Of a stretch of DNA of 60,333 nt, positions 1-8,398 are shown one piece after another. Position 1 is the stretch's first letter. Every line of letters starts with the position of its first letter. Source of the stretch: Bacteroidota bacterium (GTDB taxonomy: Bacteria; Bacteroidota; Bacteroidia; Chitinophagales; Chitinophagaceae). Both the position numbers and the translations under genes were made by a program. The notes below the pieces were generated by a model. That model searched no databases. It saw nothing but the letters and a program-made list of their open reading frames with translations, and was not told the DNA's origin. Where the stretch lies: assembly GCA_023391015.1 (NCBI GenBank), contig JAEWBT010000024.1, positions 1 to 60,333 of the forward strand, read 5' to 3'.

Positions 1-1776
1 GCGGGCAAGCCCTGCGACCTCTGCGGCAGTCCCGACCACCCCTACGCGGGCCGCGACCTTTCCGGAATGCAGCGCACGTTGCAAACGGAGCAGAGCGAAA
101 TTCAAACGCTTCAAAAAGGTCTTTCTAGAAGCGAGAAAGAGGTAGAAATTCTGGGTCAAACGCTGTATTTGCTGGGCGAAATCGCGCCAATTTCCGGAAA
201 TCCAGCCGTAGAAGATTACTTGCCGGAAGCCGTTCGGAAGCAAGTGCAGGTGTTGCTGGCCGAAGAAAAAGATTTAGGCGAAAGCGTGATTCGTATTCGC
301 CGCGACATGGAATCGGGCAGCGGGCAAATTGGCGAAACCACCGGTGCGCTTCACAAGGAAGAACTGGAGTTAGCCCGCCTGCAATCCGACAGTCAGGAGT
401 TGCGCAACGACGGCAGCCGCTTGGCGGAGTATTTTACCCTCACCGCCGGTCGGTTGAAAGAGGAATGTCCGCGCAACGGCGAAAAAGCTTTTGTGGAAAC
501 GCTCCGCCGACGCGCCGCCACCTACCAGCAAAAGCTGCAAGCCACCTACGCCGACGACGCCCGCCTTGCCGACCTGGCGCAACAACTCCAGGGCCTACAC
601 CGCGAATGCGAAGAGCTTTCCGCCGCCCTCACCCACGCCGAAGCCGCATTGATTGTGCAGCAGGAGGAACGCGCCGCGCTTCTGGAAGACATACGGCAGG
701 CCTTCCCGCCGGGTTTTGACTCGGCAACCGCGTTTCTCGCCCACCTCAAGGCCGCCGCACAAACCGCTGACCAACGCTGGCAGGCCGCCCGCGAAGCGCA
801 AACCGAAGCGGCCCGTCAAAAAGCCCTCGCCGACCAAGCCTGGCAAACGCACGGAGAAAATCAAAAGCGCCTTCAGGAAGAAGCGGTGGCCCTTACCGCC
901 GAGCTGCGCGAAGCGCTGCAAGCCGCCGGGTTGCCGGACGATTTTGCTCTTGCCTTAAAACAACTGATTTCCGGACCGGAGCGCAAAACTGTGGAAACCC
1001 AGGTGCATTCCCTCACCAACGCCTGCGTACAGGCCGAGGCCTTGTTGAAAGGAAAACGGGAAGAACTGGCAGCGCACCTGGAAGGCGAGGCAGCCGTGCG
1101 TCCGCTAGCCGAGTTGGAAACCCTGCGCGCCGACCTGCAACAAACATTAGAAGCGCTCCAACAGGAAGTAGGCCGCATTACTCAGGTTTTAGCTGCCAAC
1201 AAAGAAAAAGAAGCTGTTCTTTCCGGAAAATTAACCGAACTGCGACAGCAACAAACCGAAACGGCCCGCTGGCGGATGCTCAACGACCAAATCGGCGCGG
1301 CTGACGGCGATAAATTTGCCCGCTTTGCCCAAACGCTTTCCCTGGAAATGGTGCTGGCCCACGCCAACGACCACCTCAAATTACTGAGCGACCGCTACCG
1401 GCTGCGCCGCCGCGCCACCAATGCCCGCGATCTCGGCGTGCAGGTAGAAGACCTGCACCTTGGCGGCACGCTGCGCGAAACGTCTTCGCTTTCCGGCGGC
1501 GAAACGTTTTTGGTCAGCCTCGGCCTCGCCCTCGGCCTCTCCGACATGGCGTCGCAGAAAACCCGGATCGACTCGCTTTTTATTGATGAAGGCTTTGGTT
1601 CCCTGGACAGCGACGCCTTGGAAGACGCGCTCAACACGCTGGAAAACCTTCAGGCGCGGGGCAAAACCATCGGTATTATCTCTCACGTCGAGCGGCTCAA
1701 AGACCGGATTCCAACGCAGATTGTAGTGCGCAAGCGGGGGAATGGCGTGAGCAGTCTGGAAGTAGTGCCGGGGTGA
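1..1776 (+). CDS. sbcC: SbcC/Rad50-type exonuclease ATPase subunit, 5' truncated by the window
   Basis: This is the C-terminal 591 residues of the large subunit of the SbcCD nuclease, which opens hairpins and DNA ends during repair. The frame is open from base 1. It begins in the zinc hook: residues 5-8 read CDLC, the CxxC at the tip of the coiled-coil arm. A long Gln/Glu/Ala-rich coiled coil follows to about residue 400. The ATPase half then carries the ABC signature LSGGE (residues 497-501) and the Walker B stretch LFIDEGFGSLD (D529, E530). The N-terminal ATPase half and the expected SbcD neighbour lie upstream of the window. Family assignment is secure. The gene is partial only because the sequence starts inside it. 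Confidence 0.95.
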   Translation, partial: AGKPCDLCGSPDHPYAGRDLSGMQRTLQTEQSEIQTLQKGLSRSEKEVEILGQTLYLLGEIAPISGNPAVEDYLPEAVRKQVQVLLAEEKDLGESVIRIRRDMESGSGQIGETTGALHKEELELARLQSDSQELRNDGSRLAEYFTLTAGRLKEECPRNGEKAFVETLRRRAATYQQKLQATYADDARLADLAQQLQGLHRECEELSAALTHAEAALIVQQEERAALLEDIRQAFPPGFDSATAFLAHLKAAAQTADQRWQAAREAQTEAARQKALADQAWQTHGENQKRLQEEAVALTAELREALQAAGLPDDFALALKQLISGPERKTVETQVHSLTNACVQAEALLKGKREELAAHLEGEAAVRPLAELETLRADLQQTLEALQQEVGRITQVLAANKEKEAVLSGKLTELRQQQTETARWRMLNDQIGAADGDKFARFAQTLSLEMVLAHANDHLKLLSDRYRLRRRATNARDLGVQVEDLHLGGTLRETSSLSGGETFLVSLGLALGLSDMASQKTRIDSLFIDEGFGSLDSDALEDALNTLENLQARGKTIGIISHVERLKDRIPTQIVVRKRGNGVSSLEVVPG

Positions 1777-1781
1777 GCGAT

Positions 1782-1842
1782 TTATACCGCTTTAAGTTGA
1801 GTAGCCTTTACACAGGTGGTCGCGGAGCGATCGGATGTTTGT
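1782..1842 (+). repeat. Inverted dispersed element, copy A
   Basis: The stretch beginning ttataccgctttaag and ending with gatgtttgta matches, in opposite orientation, the element at 3920-3980. The two copies flank the M23 peptidase gene. A second partial copy of its core, ggtcgcttcgcgacc, follows at about 1868-1883. The similarity is visible by eye but imperfect, especially in the central hairpin. Function is unknown. It may be a degenerate miniature mobile element. Confidence 0.6.
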
Positions 1843-1929
1843 AGCAAAGACAACAGCGTTTTACGAGGGTCGCTTCGCGACCTAATGTGAGTCTGTAGCG
1901 GTAAATAAGCCGGAAATTTCCGGAAAATT

Positions 1930-2022
1930 GCGTGAGGGATAGACCCTTCGACAAGCTCAGGGTGACATTCGGCAAGCTCAGGGCGAGTGCCGAAAGCCCG
2001 ACCCGAAGGGACACGCCCAAAC
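1930..2022 (+). repeat. REP-like dispersed element, family 1, copy 1
   Basis: The element opens with gcgtgagggatag and closes with gccgaaagcccgaccc and a gggacacgccca-like end. In between it carries the CTTCGACAAGCTCAGG mini-repeat (1944-1967) and a shortened echo of it. Three more copies lie at 24386-24469, 50893-50986 and 56354-56452. A TTTCCGGAAA palindrome sits just upstream. Together with the inverted element it fills most of the 364-bp gap between sbcC and the next gene, and I see nothing else there. Confidence 0.7.
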
Positions 2023-2140
2023 TATCTGGCACAAAGGATAAAGTGCGTACGCGAAGACGCCCAACTCGGGCTTCTCTACCCCATTCTCAATTCCGAAAAT
2101 CCAGACACAATCCAGCAGCCGAAAGTGCACCTTTGCAGCT

Positions 2141-3802
2141 ATGAAAAACGGCTGGCTTTTTTTTCTGGGTTGCTGGATGGCGATGGCTTTTCCGGTGATG
2201 GCTCAATATCCCCAAAACCTGTTCCGGAATCCGCTGGCCATTCCCATCAAACTGGCCGGAAACTTTGGCGAATGCCGCCCCAATCACTTTCATTCCGGTA
2301 TCGACATCAAAACCAACGGAGTCGAAAATCTTCCGGTACATGCGGCGGCAGCGGGTTATGTGTCGCGCATCAGCCTCAAACCCGGCGGCTTTGGCCATTG
2401 TTTGTATGTAACACACCCCGAAGGCTACACCACCGTTTATGCCCACCTGAACGATTTTGCCAAGCCACTTCAGACGTTGGCGCGGGCGGCTCAATACCGG
2501 AATCAAAATTGGGAACTGGATACGGTGCTTCCGGCAAGCGTTTTTCCGGTAGCGAAAGGTCAACAGATTGCCTGGAGCGGCAACACGGGCAGCTCTACCG
2601 CGCCGCACCTGCACTTTGAAATCCGCAATACCGAAACCGAGCGCCCTTTAAATCCACAATTGTTTGGGCTGATGCCGCAGGACAATCGCGCGCCGGTACT
2701 CCGGAATTTATATCTCTACAACCTCGACAACAGCATTTATCAAACGCCGCCCCGGAAAATCGCGCTGCAAAAATCCGGAAGCAGCTACCGACCCGCAGGA
2801 GGCGATACCATTGCGATAGCCGCCGGTCGTGTGGGGATTGGCATTGACGGCGACGATTATGCCGACGGCTCTGAAAACACGTTGGCACCGCTCCACAACT
2901 CGCTTTCTGCCAATGGAGCGCCGGTTTGCAACATCACGCTGAACGATATTGGTTATGACGAAACGCGGTATCTCCATGCCTACGCCGACTACAGTGTAAA
3001 GCAAAAAGGCGGCCCGTGGGTGCAGTTGATGTTCCGGCTGCCGGGTAACAACCTGACGCGGATTTATGACGCTCCGCAGGATGGAATTATCTCGTTGGGT
3101 GCTTCGCCGGTGGCGGTGGAAGGAACCTGGGAAGATGCTGCCGGACAGCAAAGCCGGTATTCTTTCTGGGTGAAAAATTCCGGAAAAACGCCCGCTTCCT
3201 GTATGCCGGAATGGGTAGCGGGAAAACCCATCAGCCATCAGTCGCCCAACCTGCGCCTGGCGGCCACAGCGGCAGCGCTTTACGATGGCGTGTGCGAAAC
3301 CGTGCAGGAAAGTCCGAAGGCCGGTGCGTTATCGGCGGCCTTTCAGATCGGCAGGCCCGACATTCCGCTGCACACATCGCTTTCGGTTTGGATCAAGCCC
3401 AATCGCCCGATTCCGTTTGAGCAGCGCACCAAACTGGCCCTGATTCGCAATGATGGCAAGACTGAAAGCGGTACGCCCGCCGCCTCGGATTCGGAGCGGT
3501 GGTACCGGGGAAGCACTAAAGCATTTGGCACGTTTTGGCTGGTGGCCGATACGGTCGCGCCGGTGATTACGCCGGTGAAAACGGGCGGTGGGTTGCTGCG
3601 TTTTAAAATCACCGACAAAACCACGAGTGTGGCGGCGGTGCGCGGCGAAGCAGACGGAAAATGGCTGCTCTTTGAACAACACGGCGACATCTGGACCTAT
3701 GTTTTCGACGACCGCCTGCCCAAAGGAACCTACAACCTGAAATTAACGGCGACCGACGCGGTGGGGAATCAGAAGACTTACAGCACGCGCTTTACGAGAT
3801 AG
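2141..3802 (+). CDS. Secreted M23 family metallopeptidase (LytM domain)
   Basis: This 553-residue protein has a clear signal peptide (MKNGWLFFLG..., cleavage after about residue 21) and should act in the periplasm or at the cell surface. A LytM/M23 endopeptidase domain lies near the N-terminus: HSGID gives H51 and D55, and HLHFE gives H156 and H158, the usual zinc ligands of peptidases that cut peptidoglycan cross-links. All four ligands are present, so it is probably active. About 380 residues follow that look like beta-rich modules. I do not recognise them, but the architecture is common in Bacteroidota. The gene stands alone between two inverted copies of a dispersed repeat, and a bidirectional terminator lies 240 bp downstream. 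Confidence 0.88.
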   Translation: MKNGWLFFLGCWMAMAFPVMAQYPQNLFRNPLAIPIKLAGNFGECRPNHFHSGIDIKTNGVENLPVHAAAAGYVSRISLKPGGFGHCLYVTHPEGYTTVYAHLNDFAKPLQTLARAAQYRNQNWELDTVLPASVFPVAKGQQIAWSGNTGSSTAPHLHFEIRNTETERPLNPQLFGLMPQDNRAPVLRNLYLYNLDNSIYQTPPRKIALQKSGSSYRPAGGDTIAIAAGRVGIGIDGDDYADGSENTLAPLHNSLSANGAPVCNITLNDIGYDETRYLHAYADYSVKQKGGPWVQLMFRLPGNNLTRIYDAPQDGIISLGASPVAVEGTWEDAAGQQSRYSFWVKNSGKTPASCMPEWVAGKPISHQSPNLRLAATAAALYDGVCETVQESPKAGALSAAFQIGRPDIPLHTSLSVWIKPNRPIPFEQRTKLALIRNDGKTESGTPAASDSERWYRGSTKAFGTFWLVADTVAPVITPVKTGGGLLRFKITDKTTSVAAVRGEADGKWLLFEQHGDIWTYVFDDRLPKGTYNLKLTATDAVGNQKTYSTRFTR

Positions 3803-3919
3803 ATTAAAGACGATAGACAAAAGAGGATTTTGCAAGACAAAAAAGGTTCCGGAAAAACTCTTTATTATCCTTGAAAAGGATCTCTCATACTTTTTCAAAC
3901 AACCGGCCATATATCCTTG

Positions 3920-3980
3920 ACAAACATTAGGTCGCGAAGCGACCATCTATATCAGGCAACTCAGCTTAAAGCGGTATAAT
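3920..3980 (-). repeat. Inverted dispersed element, copy B
   Basis: This is the reverse-oriented partner of the element at 1782-1842. On the minus strand it begins ttataccgctttaagc and contains the perfect hairpin core ggtcgcttcgcgacc, followed by taatgtttgt. The rest of the 3803-4040 gap shows no gene. Confidence 0.6.
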
Positions 3981-4040
3981 TCAGAGCTAAGCGCAATCGC
4001 TGTTTAAATCTTGCTGCGCAATGCCAATTTCCGGAAATAA

Positions 4041-4070
4041 AAAAGGCCCTGTGTTTCCACAGGGCCTTTT
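4041..4070. terminator. Bidirectional intrinsic terminator
   Basis: Thirteen-base arms aaaaggccctgtg and cacagggcctttt surround a tttc loop. The A and T flanks allow use from either strand. It lies between the converging M23 peptidase and fatty acid hydroxylase genes. Confidence 0.85.
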
Positions 4071-4090
4071 GATTTCAAAAACCAATCCTC

Positions 4091-4813
4091 TTAAGCGGTC
4101 TTTTTGGCGGCTTCTTTCTTCGTCATCGTGCCAAAAACATGATCCCAGATGACAGAGGAAACACCATAGCCTTTTTCCGGCTCTTTATAATGGTGCAGAT
4201 GATGGTTGCGCCAGAGGGCTTTCAGAAACTTCGGTGGGGCAAAGGCATGGATGGCATAGTGCATAGACCCATATGCCAGATAGCCTACCATAAATCCCGG
4301 AAAAAACGCAAAACCGGCAGCGCCCAGCGCCAGGCGGAAGAGCAGGAAAAGCACCGTCGCGATAAGCAGGCTGGGCACCGGCGGCATAAAAAGACGCTCG
4401 GTATCGCGGGGATACTCGTGGTGGACGCCGTGCATGGTATACACAAACCGTTCGGCACGCTTGCCATGCACAGCCATATGAAACAGATAGCGGTGCATCA
4501 GGTATTCGAAAAAACTCCAGAAAAGCGCGCCACCGGCAAACCAGCCTGCTTCTGCCCACACCGATACGCCCAGATAAGCATGGCCATAATACAGCATCGC
4601 AGCAATCACGGGCAGGTAGATACTAAAAATAACAGCTGGGTGCGTTTTAGTGAGAGATTCCATCCAGGGCCGCTCAAAAAGTTGCGCCTGGCCTTTGTTT
4701 TTTATTTTGTCAAAATGCACGGTATAGGCAGGTGTGGGGTGGGAAGGCAAATTTACGCCACCGGCAGGTTTGGCTTTTGCCGACTGGGAAGCGATACCCC
4801 CCGGCGCGCTCAA
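4091..4813 (-). CDS. Fatty acid hydroxylase / sterol desaturase family membrane protein
   Basis: This is a di-iron integral membrane oxygenase of the fatty acid hydroxylase superfamily, resembling fatty acid 2-hydroxylases that modify sphingolipid or lipid acyl chains. Histidine boxes are clear: HRYLFH (H107-H112), HGVHH (H128-H132), a pair at H185/H189, and HHLHH (H204-H208). Hydrophobic segments lie around residues 60-105 and 147-185. The predicted 240-residue protein may be too long: homology seems to begin near FDKIKNKGQAQLFE (residue 34), so a GTG start at about residue 32 is possible. It is monocistronic, ending at the terminator at 4041-4070. The exact substrate is inferred only at family level. 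Confidence 0.85.
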   Translation of the reverse strand: MSAPGGIASQSAKAKPAGGVNLPSHPTPAYTVHFDKIKNKGQAQLFERPWMESLTKTHPAVIFSIYLPVIAAMLYYGHAYLGVSVWAEAGWFAGGALFWSFFEYLMHRYLFHMAVHGKRAERFVYTMHGVHHEYPRDTERLFMPPVPSLLIATVLFLLFRLALGAAGFAFFPGFMVGYLAYGSMHYAIHAFAPPKFLKALWRNHHLHHYKEPEKGYGVSSVIWDHVFGTMTKKEAAKKTA

Positions 4814-5047
4814 AAAGTGTTCCGGCTTACCGCTTTTAGCTGGTCGCCTGTCAAATGGCAGTCCACAAAAGCTTTTCTGCCCAAGAATTTCCGGAAAACA
4901 AGGCTGGATTTCCGGGAAATTTTTAGACCTGCCACATCCGAAGCGAGTTCGCAGCCCCCCGTCAGACCGGCGGTTGCTAAGGTTTCCGGGAAACGCACAG
5001 GCTTAAAAGGCATTTGGGTTTCGGCTGCGGACTATACAGCCCAATAC

Positions 5048-5077
5048 AAAAAGCCACGCTCCCCAGCGCGGCTTTTT
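5048..5077 (-). terminator. Intrinsic terminator for the sigma/protease operon
   Basis: Arms aaaaagccacgct and agcgcggcttttt (one mismatch) flank a cccc loop, just past the stop of the minus-strand protease gene. Between here and 4814 I see no gene, only TTTCCGGAAA palindromes (about 4888) and loose near-copies such as gtttccgggaaac. Confidence 0.75.
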
Positions 5078-5095
5078 TCCGGAAATCCCCCCTTT

Positions 5096-6196
5096 CTACG
5101 ATTTTTTATATACCCGCACAATGCAGGTATAATCCTGCAACTTGTCCAGTTGTTGCTCACGGCTGAGGCCTTTCAGGTGGTTGCCGGTGCCCAGCGACGG
5201 GCGAATGTCTTTCGGCATGGAGCGCAACAGCCGCAGCAGTTCCGGAGAACCCACGGCATACGTAACGCCGGTGAGGTCGTTGTTGCGGCCTGCTACAATG
5301 CCCACCACGTTGCCGCTGCCGTCCAGAATCGGGGCACCACTCACGCCGGGGTCTGCGGGCAGTTCCAGGCGGTATTGCGCCGAGTCGCCCCGGTAGCCGT
5401 TAAAAGCGCTTACGTAGCCTTCGCTGTACACCACTTCGTCCTGCGGGAAACCAAGGGTAAAGATGCGCGCACCCAGTCCGGATTTTTTAGGTGCAAACGT
5501 GTAGGGAATTTCCCCACCAGCAAACCGAAAGCTTTTGTCTTCAATTTTTAGCACCGCCACATCGGCCTGCGGGTTAAAGGCCAGCAGCGACGCTTTGTAA
5601 TTTTCGCCTTTCCGGGTTTGGATGTAAAGGGAATCGGCGTCTTGGGCCACGTGGTAGGCCGTAATTAAATAGCCGGAATTGTTGAGGGCAAAGGCCGTCC
5701 CGGTCGCGTTCACCGGTGCCGACGGCACGGCATGCTGCGCCGATTTCACCTCTGAAAGCAGTTGTTGCTGGGTTTGCACCAGGTTGTTTTGCGAACGCTT
5801 TACAGCTTCAATCTCGCGGCTCAGCTGCCGGTAGCGGGCGTCTTTGCTGCCGGTGTTATTGCTTAAAACACCAGCCAACGAAATCACCCCGGCCACCGAA
5901 GCAGCTACGGCTACCGTGCGCCAGTTGACTTTAAACGGTAAGGTGCGGCGCGGTGCCTGCGGTTTGTGCGCCGCCGCCTGGGCTGCCGTCGTATGAATTT
6001 CCGACAGGGTTTTCCGGAACGCATCGGTTTTGGATTTGGCTTGCATGGTGCCCAGCAGATGGGCCGCATGGTCAAACGCCTGCGCAAAAGCGGGGTCTTC
6101 CTTACGCTTCATCGCAAGCGATACTTTTTCTACATCCGTCAGCGTACCGGCTACATATTTTTCCGCGATATCCCAGAGGTGTGCTTGTGGTTCCAT
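5096..6196 (-). CDS. Membrane-anchored trypsin-like serine protease with anti-sigma-like N-terminus
   Basis: This 366-residue protein is encoded 18 bp after an ECF sigma factor. Residues 1-90 are helical and cytoplasmic in character, occupying the place of an anti-sigma factor. One transmembrane helix follows (about 92-111, WRTVAVAASVAGV...), then a Gln-rich coiled coil (118-150), then a trypsin-like domain (about 163-325). The catalytic triad can be placed: H182 in TAYHVAQ, D212 in PQADVAVL, S286 in DPGVSGAPI, which resembles DegP/S1C proteases. No PDZ domain is evident. The topology places the protease in the periplasm and the N-terminus at the sigma factor. I infer a signalling role. No classic anti-sigma zinc motif (HxxxCxxC) is present, so sigma binding is a hypothesis. 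Confidence 0.75.
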   Translation of the reverse strand: MEPQAHLWDIAEKYVAGTLTDVEKVSLAMKRKEDPAFAQAFDHAAHLLGTMQAKSKTDAFRKTLSEIHTTAAQAAAHKPQAPRRTLPFKVNWRTVAVAASVAGVISLAGVLSNNTGSKDARYRQLSREIEAVKRSQNNLVQTQQQLLSEVKSAQHAVPSAPVNATGTAFALNNSGYLITAYHVAQDADSLYIQTRKGENYKASLLAFNPQADVAVLKIEDKSFRFAGGEIPYTFAPKKSGLGARIFTLGFPQDEVVYSEGYVSAFNGYRGDSAQYRLELPADPGVSGAPILDGSGNVVGIVAGRNNDLTGVTYAVGSPELLRLLRSMPKDIRPSLGTGNHLKGLSREQQLDKLQDYTCIVRVYKKS

Positions 6197-6214
6197 GATG
6201 CTATTCTCCTAAAC

Positions 6215-6826
6215 TTAAACTTCTTTTTGAGGAGCCTGAACCGATTGAAAAAACAGCTTTTTCAGCCGGTTCAGGCACTTATACTTCTGCGTTTTGGCCG
6301 TGTCGGCGTTGCTATAGCCCGACGCGGCACTGATGTCCTGCATGCTTTTGCCTTCGTGATAAAAAGCCCGTAACAACGAAGCGCAAGGCTCGCCAATTTG
6401 CTCCAGTGCGCTTTCCAGCCGGTCAAACTGGCGCTCGCGCTCCTGGTGTCCATCCACATCCGACTCGTAAGCCCAATCGGTGGTGTTGCCGTCTGCGTCG
6501 CCGCTTTCCGATCCGTCGTCAAACGCCGAATAGCGGCTTTGCTGCTGCAGGCGGCGCAGCCACAGGTTGCGCGCCACGGAGTAGAGGTAGGTCGTCGGGG
6601 CGCAGGTCAGCCGGAAGGCCGGGTCTTGCGCTTTTCCGAAAAGCACCACCATCGCTTCCTGAAAAACATCGGCACCGTCGTCGTCCGTTCCGCCATGCGT
6701 GCCTACCCAGTGGGCCACCATCGGGTAGGCCTGCCGGTAAAGGCTTTCAGTGGCGCGGCGGTCGCCGGCGGCAATGGCTTTCAGCAGTTCGGCGGAAGGG
6801 TCCGGTCCGGTAAAAGACATGCTCAC
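6215..6826 (-). CDS. RNA polymerase sigma factor, ECF (sigma-70) family
   Basis: This 203-residue protein has the two-domain ECF layout. Region 2 contains DVFQEAMVVLFGK and a TTYLYSVARNLWLRR stretch of the type that contacts the -10 DNA and core polymerase. An acidic linker follows (SAFDDGSESGDADG), then region 4 with a helix-turn-helix near DISAASGYSNADTAKTQ and a basic tail. It is the first gene of a two-gene minus-strand operon with the membrane-anchored protease, the arrangement usual for a sigma factor and its regulator. Such pairs normally autoregulate, but I cannot identify its target promoter. A short A-rich leader precedes it. Confidence 0.9.
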   Translation of the reverse strand: MSMSFTGPDPSAELLKAIAAGDRRATESLYRQAYPMVAHWVGTHGGTDDDGADVFQEAMVVLFGKAQDPAFRLTCAPTTYLYSVARNLWLRRLQQQSRYSAFDDGSESGDADGNTTDWAYESDVDGHQERERQFDRLESALEQIGEPCASLLRAFYHEGKSMQDISAASGYSNADTAKTQKYKCLNRLKKLFFQSVQAPQKEV

Positions 6827-6955
6827 GTGTTTATCCGTTTAAAAGGGAAAAGTAACCCAAAGAAAATGCCTCTGGCCTGAAAGGTTCTTTTAAAGAAATG
6901 CTTTCGGATTTTTCCTGTTGCCTATGCTTCTCTTGCTGAGATTTTTATAAAGCAA

Positions 6956-6992
6956 AAAAGCCGGTCTTCTTTGGGAAAGAAGACCGGCTTTT
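6956..6992 (-). terminator. Intrinsic terminator after tsf
   Basis: A perfect 15-bp stem, aaaagccggtcttct with agaagaccggctttt, around a short loop lies 24 bp past the tsf stop. It is symmetrical enough to work in both directions. Confidence 0.88.
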
Positions 6993-7015
6993 GGAAACTA
7001 TGTTTTTCCGGGAAA

Positions 7016-7864
7016 TTAACCTACGGCTACGCGCACAAACTGCGTAACCGTCAGGTCTTTGCCAACGCCTTTGAGGTAGTCGGCAACGCTTTTGCCGCTG
7101 TCTTTTACGAATGCCTGCGCCATCAGCGTATTTTCTTTAAAGAACGCGTTGAGCTTGCCTTCAGCTACTTTCGAAATCATTTCTTCCGGCTTGCCGGCCA
7201 TTTTGGGGTCGGTTTTCATTTGCTCCATCACGATGCCGCGCTCGCGCTCCACCACAGCCGGGTCGATGCTTTCGTGGTTGAGGCCCAGTGGGTTCATGGC
7301 AGCAATCTGCATGGCCACGTCGCGACCGGCAGCGGTTACTTCTTCAGAAACCGGCGCGTTCATACCCACCAGCACACCAATGCGGTAGTTGCCGTGGATG
7401 TAAGGAACAACGGCTTCGGCCTCTACTTTTTCGAAGCGCACTACGTCGATCTTCTCGCCGATTTTGGCCACCATTTCCAGCAGCTTGTCGCCTACGGTCG
7501 CGCCGCCCATCGAAAGGGCTTTCACGCCTTCGATGTCAGAAACGCCGCCTTCCAGGGCAATGTCAGTCAGCTGGTTGGCAAAGTCGATAAACTCGGCGTT
7601 TTTAGAAACGAAATCAGTTTCGGAAGACAGCTGCAGCACAACGCCGGTTTTGCCGTCGGCAGATGCTTTGGCCACCACAACGCCTTCTTTGGCTTCGCGG
7701 TCGGAGCGGTTGGCGGCTACTTTCTGGCCTTTTTTGCGCAGGTAGTCAATCGCTTTTTCAAAATCGCCTTCGCTTTCCACCAAGGCTTTGCGGCAGTCCA
7801 TCATGCCCGCGCCGGTGGTCTGGCGGAGCTTATTTACGTCGGCAGCAGTAATTGTTGCGCTCAT
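7016..7864 (-). CDS. tsf: Translation elongation factor Ts
   Basis: EF-Ts is the nucleotide exchange factor that recycles EF-Tu in the cytoplasm. The 282-residue protein begins with the UBA-like domain (ITAADVNKLRQTTGAGMMDC), and the Thr-Asp-Phe-Val contact motif follows in SSETDFVSKN. Length matches the family. It usually follows rpsB in an operon. Here no rpsB is adjacent: the upstream neighbour is a divergent cold-shock gene, and a -7-like box (TACCTTCG, 7916-7909 on the minus strand) lies 45 bp before the start. The gene therefore seems to be transcribed alone, ending at the terminator at 6956-6992. Confidence 0.97.
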   Translation of the reverse strand: MSATITAADVNKLRQTTGAGMMDCRKALVESEGDFEKAIDYLRKKGQKVAANRSDREAKEGVVVAKASADGKTGVVLQLSSETDFVSKNAEFIDFANQLTDIALEGGVSDIEGVKALSMGGATVGDKLLEMVAKIGEKIDVVRFEKVEAEAVVPYIHGNYRIGVLVGMNAPVSEEVTAAGRDVAMQIAAMNPLGLNHESIDPAVVERERGIVMEQMKTDPKMAGKPEEMISKVAEGKLNAFFKENTLMAQAFVKDSGKSVADYLKGVGKDLTVTQFVRVAVG

Positions 7865-7908
7865 AAGAGTTATGTTTTTTAGGAATCGGAATTTTTAGAA
7901 TTCGGGCG

Positions 7909-7916
7909 CGAAGGTA
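7909..7916 (-). promoter_or_regulatory. Probable -7 box of the tsf promoter
   Basis: TACCTTCG on the minus strand fits the Bacteroidota -7 element TAnnTTTG with one change. No convincing TTG -33 box was found at the right distance, so this is moderate support only. Confidence 0.45.
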
Positions 7917-7998
7917 CGGATAATATTTCTTTTTGGCGTTCGGTGTATGGGCTTGTTTATGGACTTTGGGGCAGGTCTTTTTCTTTAAAAAAATAACA

Positions 7999-8029
7999 TT
8001 TTGGAAGATGTGGGAATGTCCTACCTTCG
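7999..8029 (+). promoter_or_regulatory. Bacteroidota-type promoter of the cold-shock gene
   Basis: TTTTG (7999-8003) and TACCTTCG (8022-8029) are separated by 18 bases, matching the -33/-7 consensus of the phylum. Transcription would start near 8036, leaving a leader of about 35 nt before the cold-shock start codon. Confidence 0.7.
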
Positions 8030-8071
8030 GCGCTCATTTCTTTTTTATTACCCCCATCATCCCAAAGTACC

Positions 8072-8263
8072 ATGCAAGAAGGTGTAGTAAAGTTCTTCAA
8101 CACAGAGAAGGGCTTCGGCTTTATTAAGCCAGACGACGGCAGCGAAGACATTTTCGTTCACGCTACCGGCGTTGTTGACCAAATCCGCGAAAACGAGCGC
8201 GTAACGTATGAAACCAAAGAAGGTCGCAAAGGCCTGAATGCCATCAACGTAAAGCGCGCTTAA
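8072..8263 (+). CDS. cspA: Cold-shock domain protein, CspA family
   Basis: This 63-residue single cold-shock domain protein is a nucleic-acid chaperone that melts RNA structure. RNP1 (KGFGFI) and the RNP2 region (DIFVHA) are intact, and the protein ends in VKRA after a short basic tail, typical of Bacteroidota Csps. It has its own promoter at 7999-8029, facing away from tsf, and a strong terminator at 8309-8344. Whether it is cold-inducible or constitutive cannot be read from the sequence. Confidence 0.95.
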   Translation: MQEGVVKFFNTEKGFGFIKPDDGSEDIFVHATGVVDQIRENERVTYETKEGRKGLNAINVKRA

Positions 8264-8308
8264 GTTTTAAAGCAGCGCTGTAGCGCTTTTCCTTCAGGAA
8301 ATGCTCTT

Positions 8309-8344
8309 TTGCCTGTTGCAGCAACTGCAACAGGCAATTTTTTT
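8309..8344 (+). terminator. Intrinsic terminator after the cold-shock gene
   Basis: Perfect 13-bp arms ttgcctgttgcag and ctgcaacaggcaa with a caa loop are followed by seven T residues. It also shows that the open frame upstream of 8399 is not part of the next protein. Confidence 0.93.
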
Positions 8345-8398
8345 GCCCCGCTTTCCGGAAATTATGCTTACCTTTTCCGGTACGTATTGGCTCTTTTT

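Noticed and set aside
1932..2619. Small plus-strand frames starting in the family 1 repeat upstream of the M23 gene
   Set aside because: They translate repeat sequence and overlap the signal peptide and domain of the real gene in another frame.
4139..5551. A 470-codon plus-strand frame across the hydroxylase and protease genes
   Set aside because: It runs through two terminators and is antisense to two conserved proteins.
8309..8398. An earlier start for the PKD/CHU_C protein
   Set aside because: That stretch encodes the cspA terminator hairpin, and the ATG at 8399 gives a standard signal peptide.
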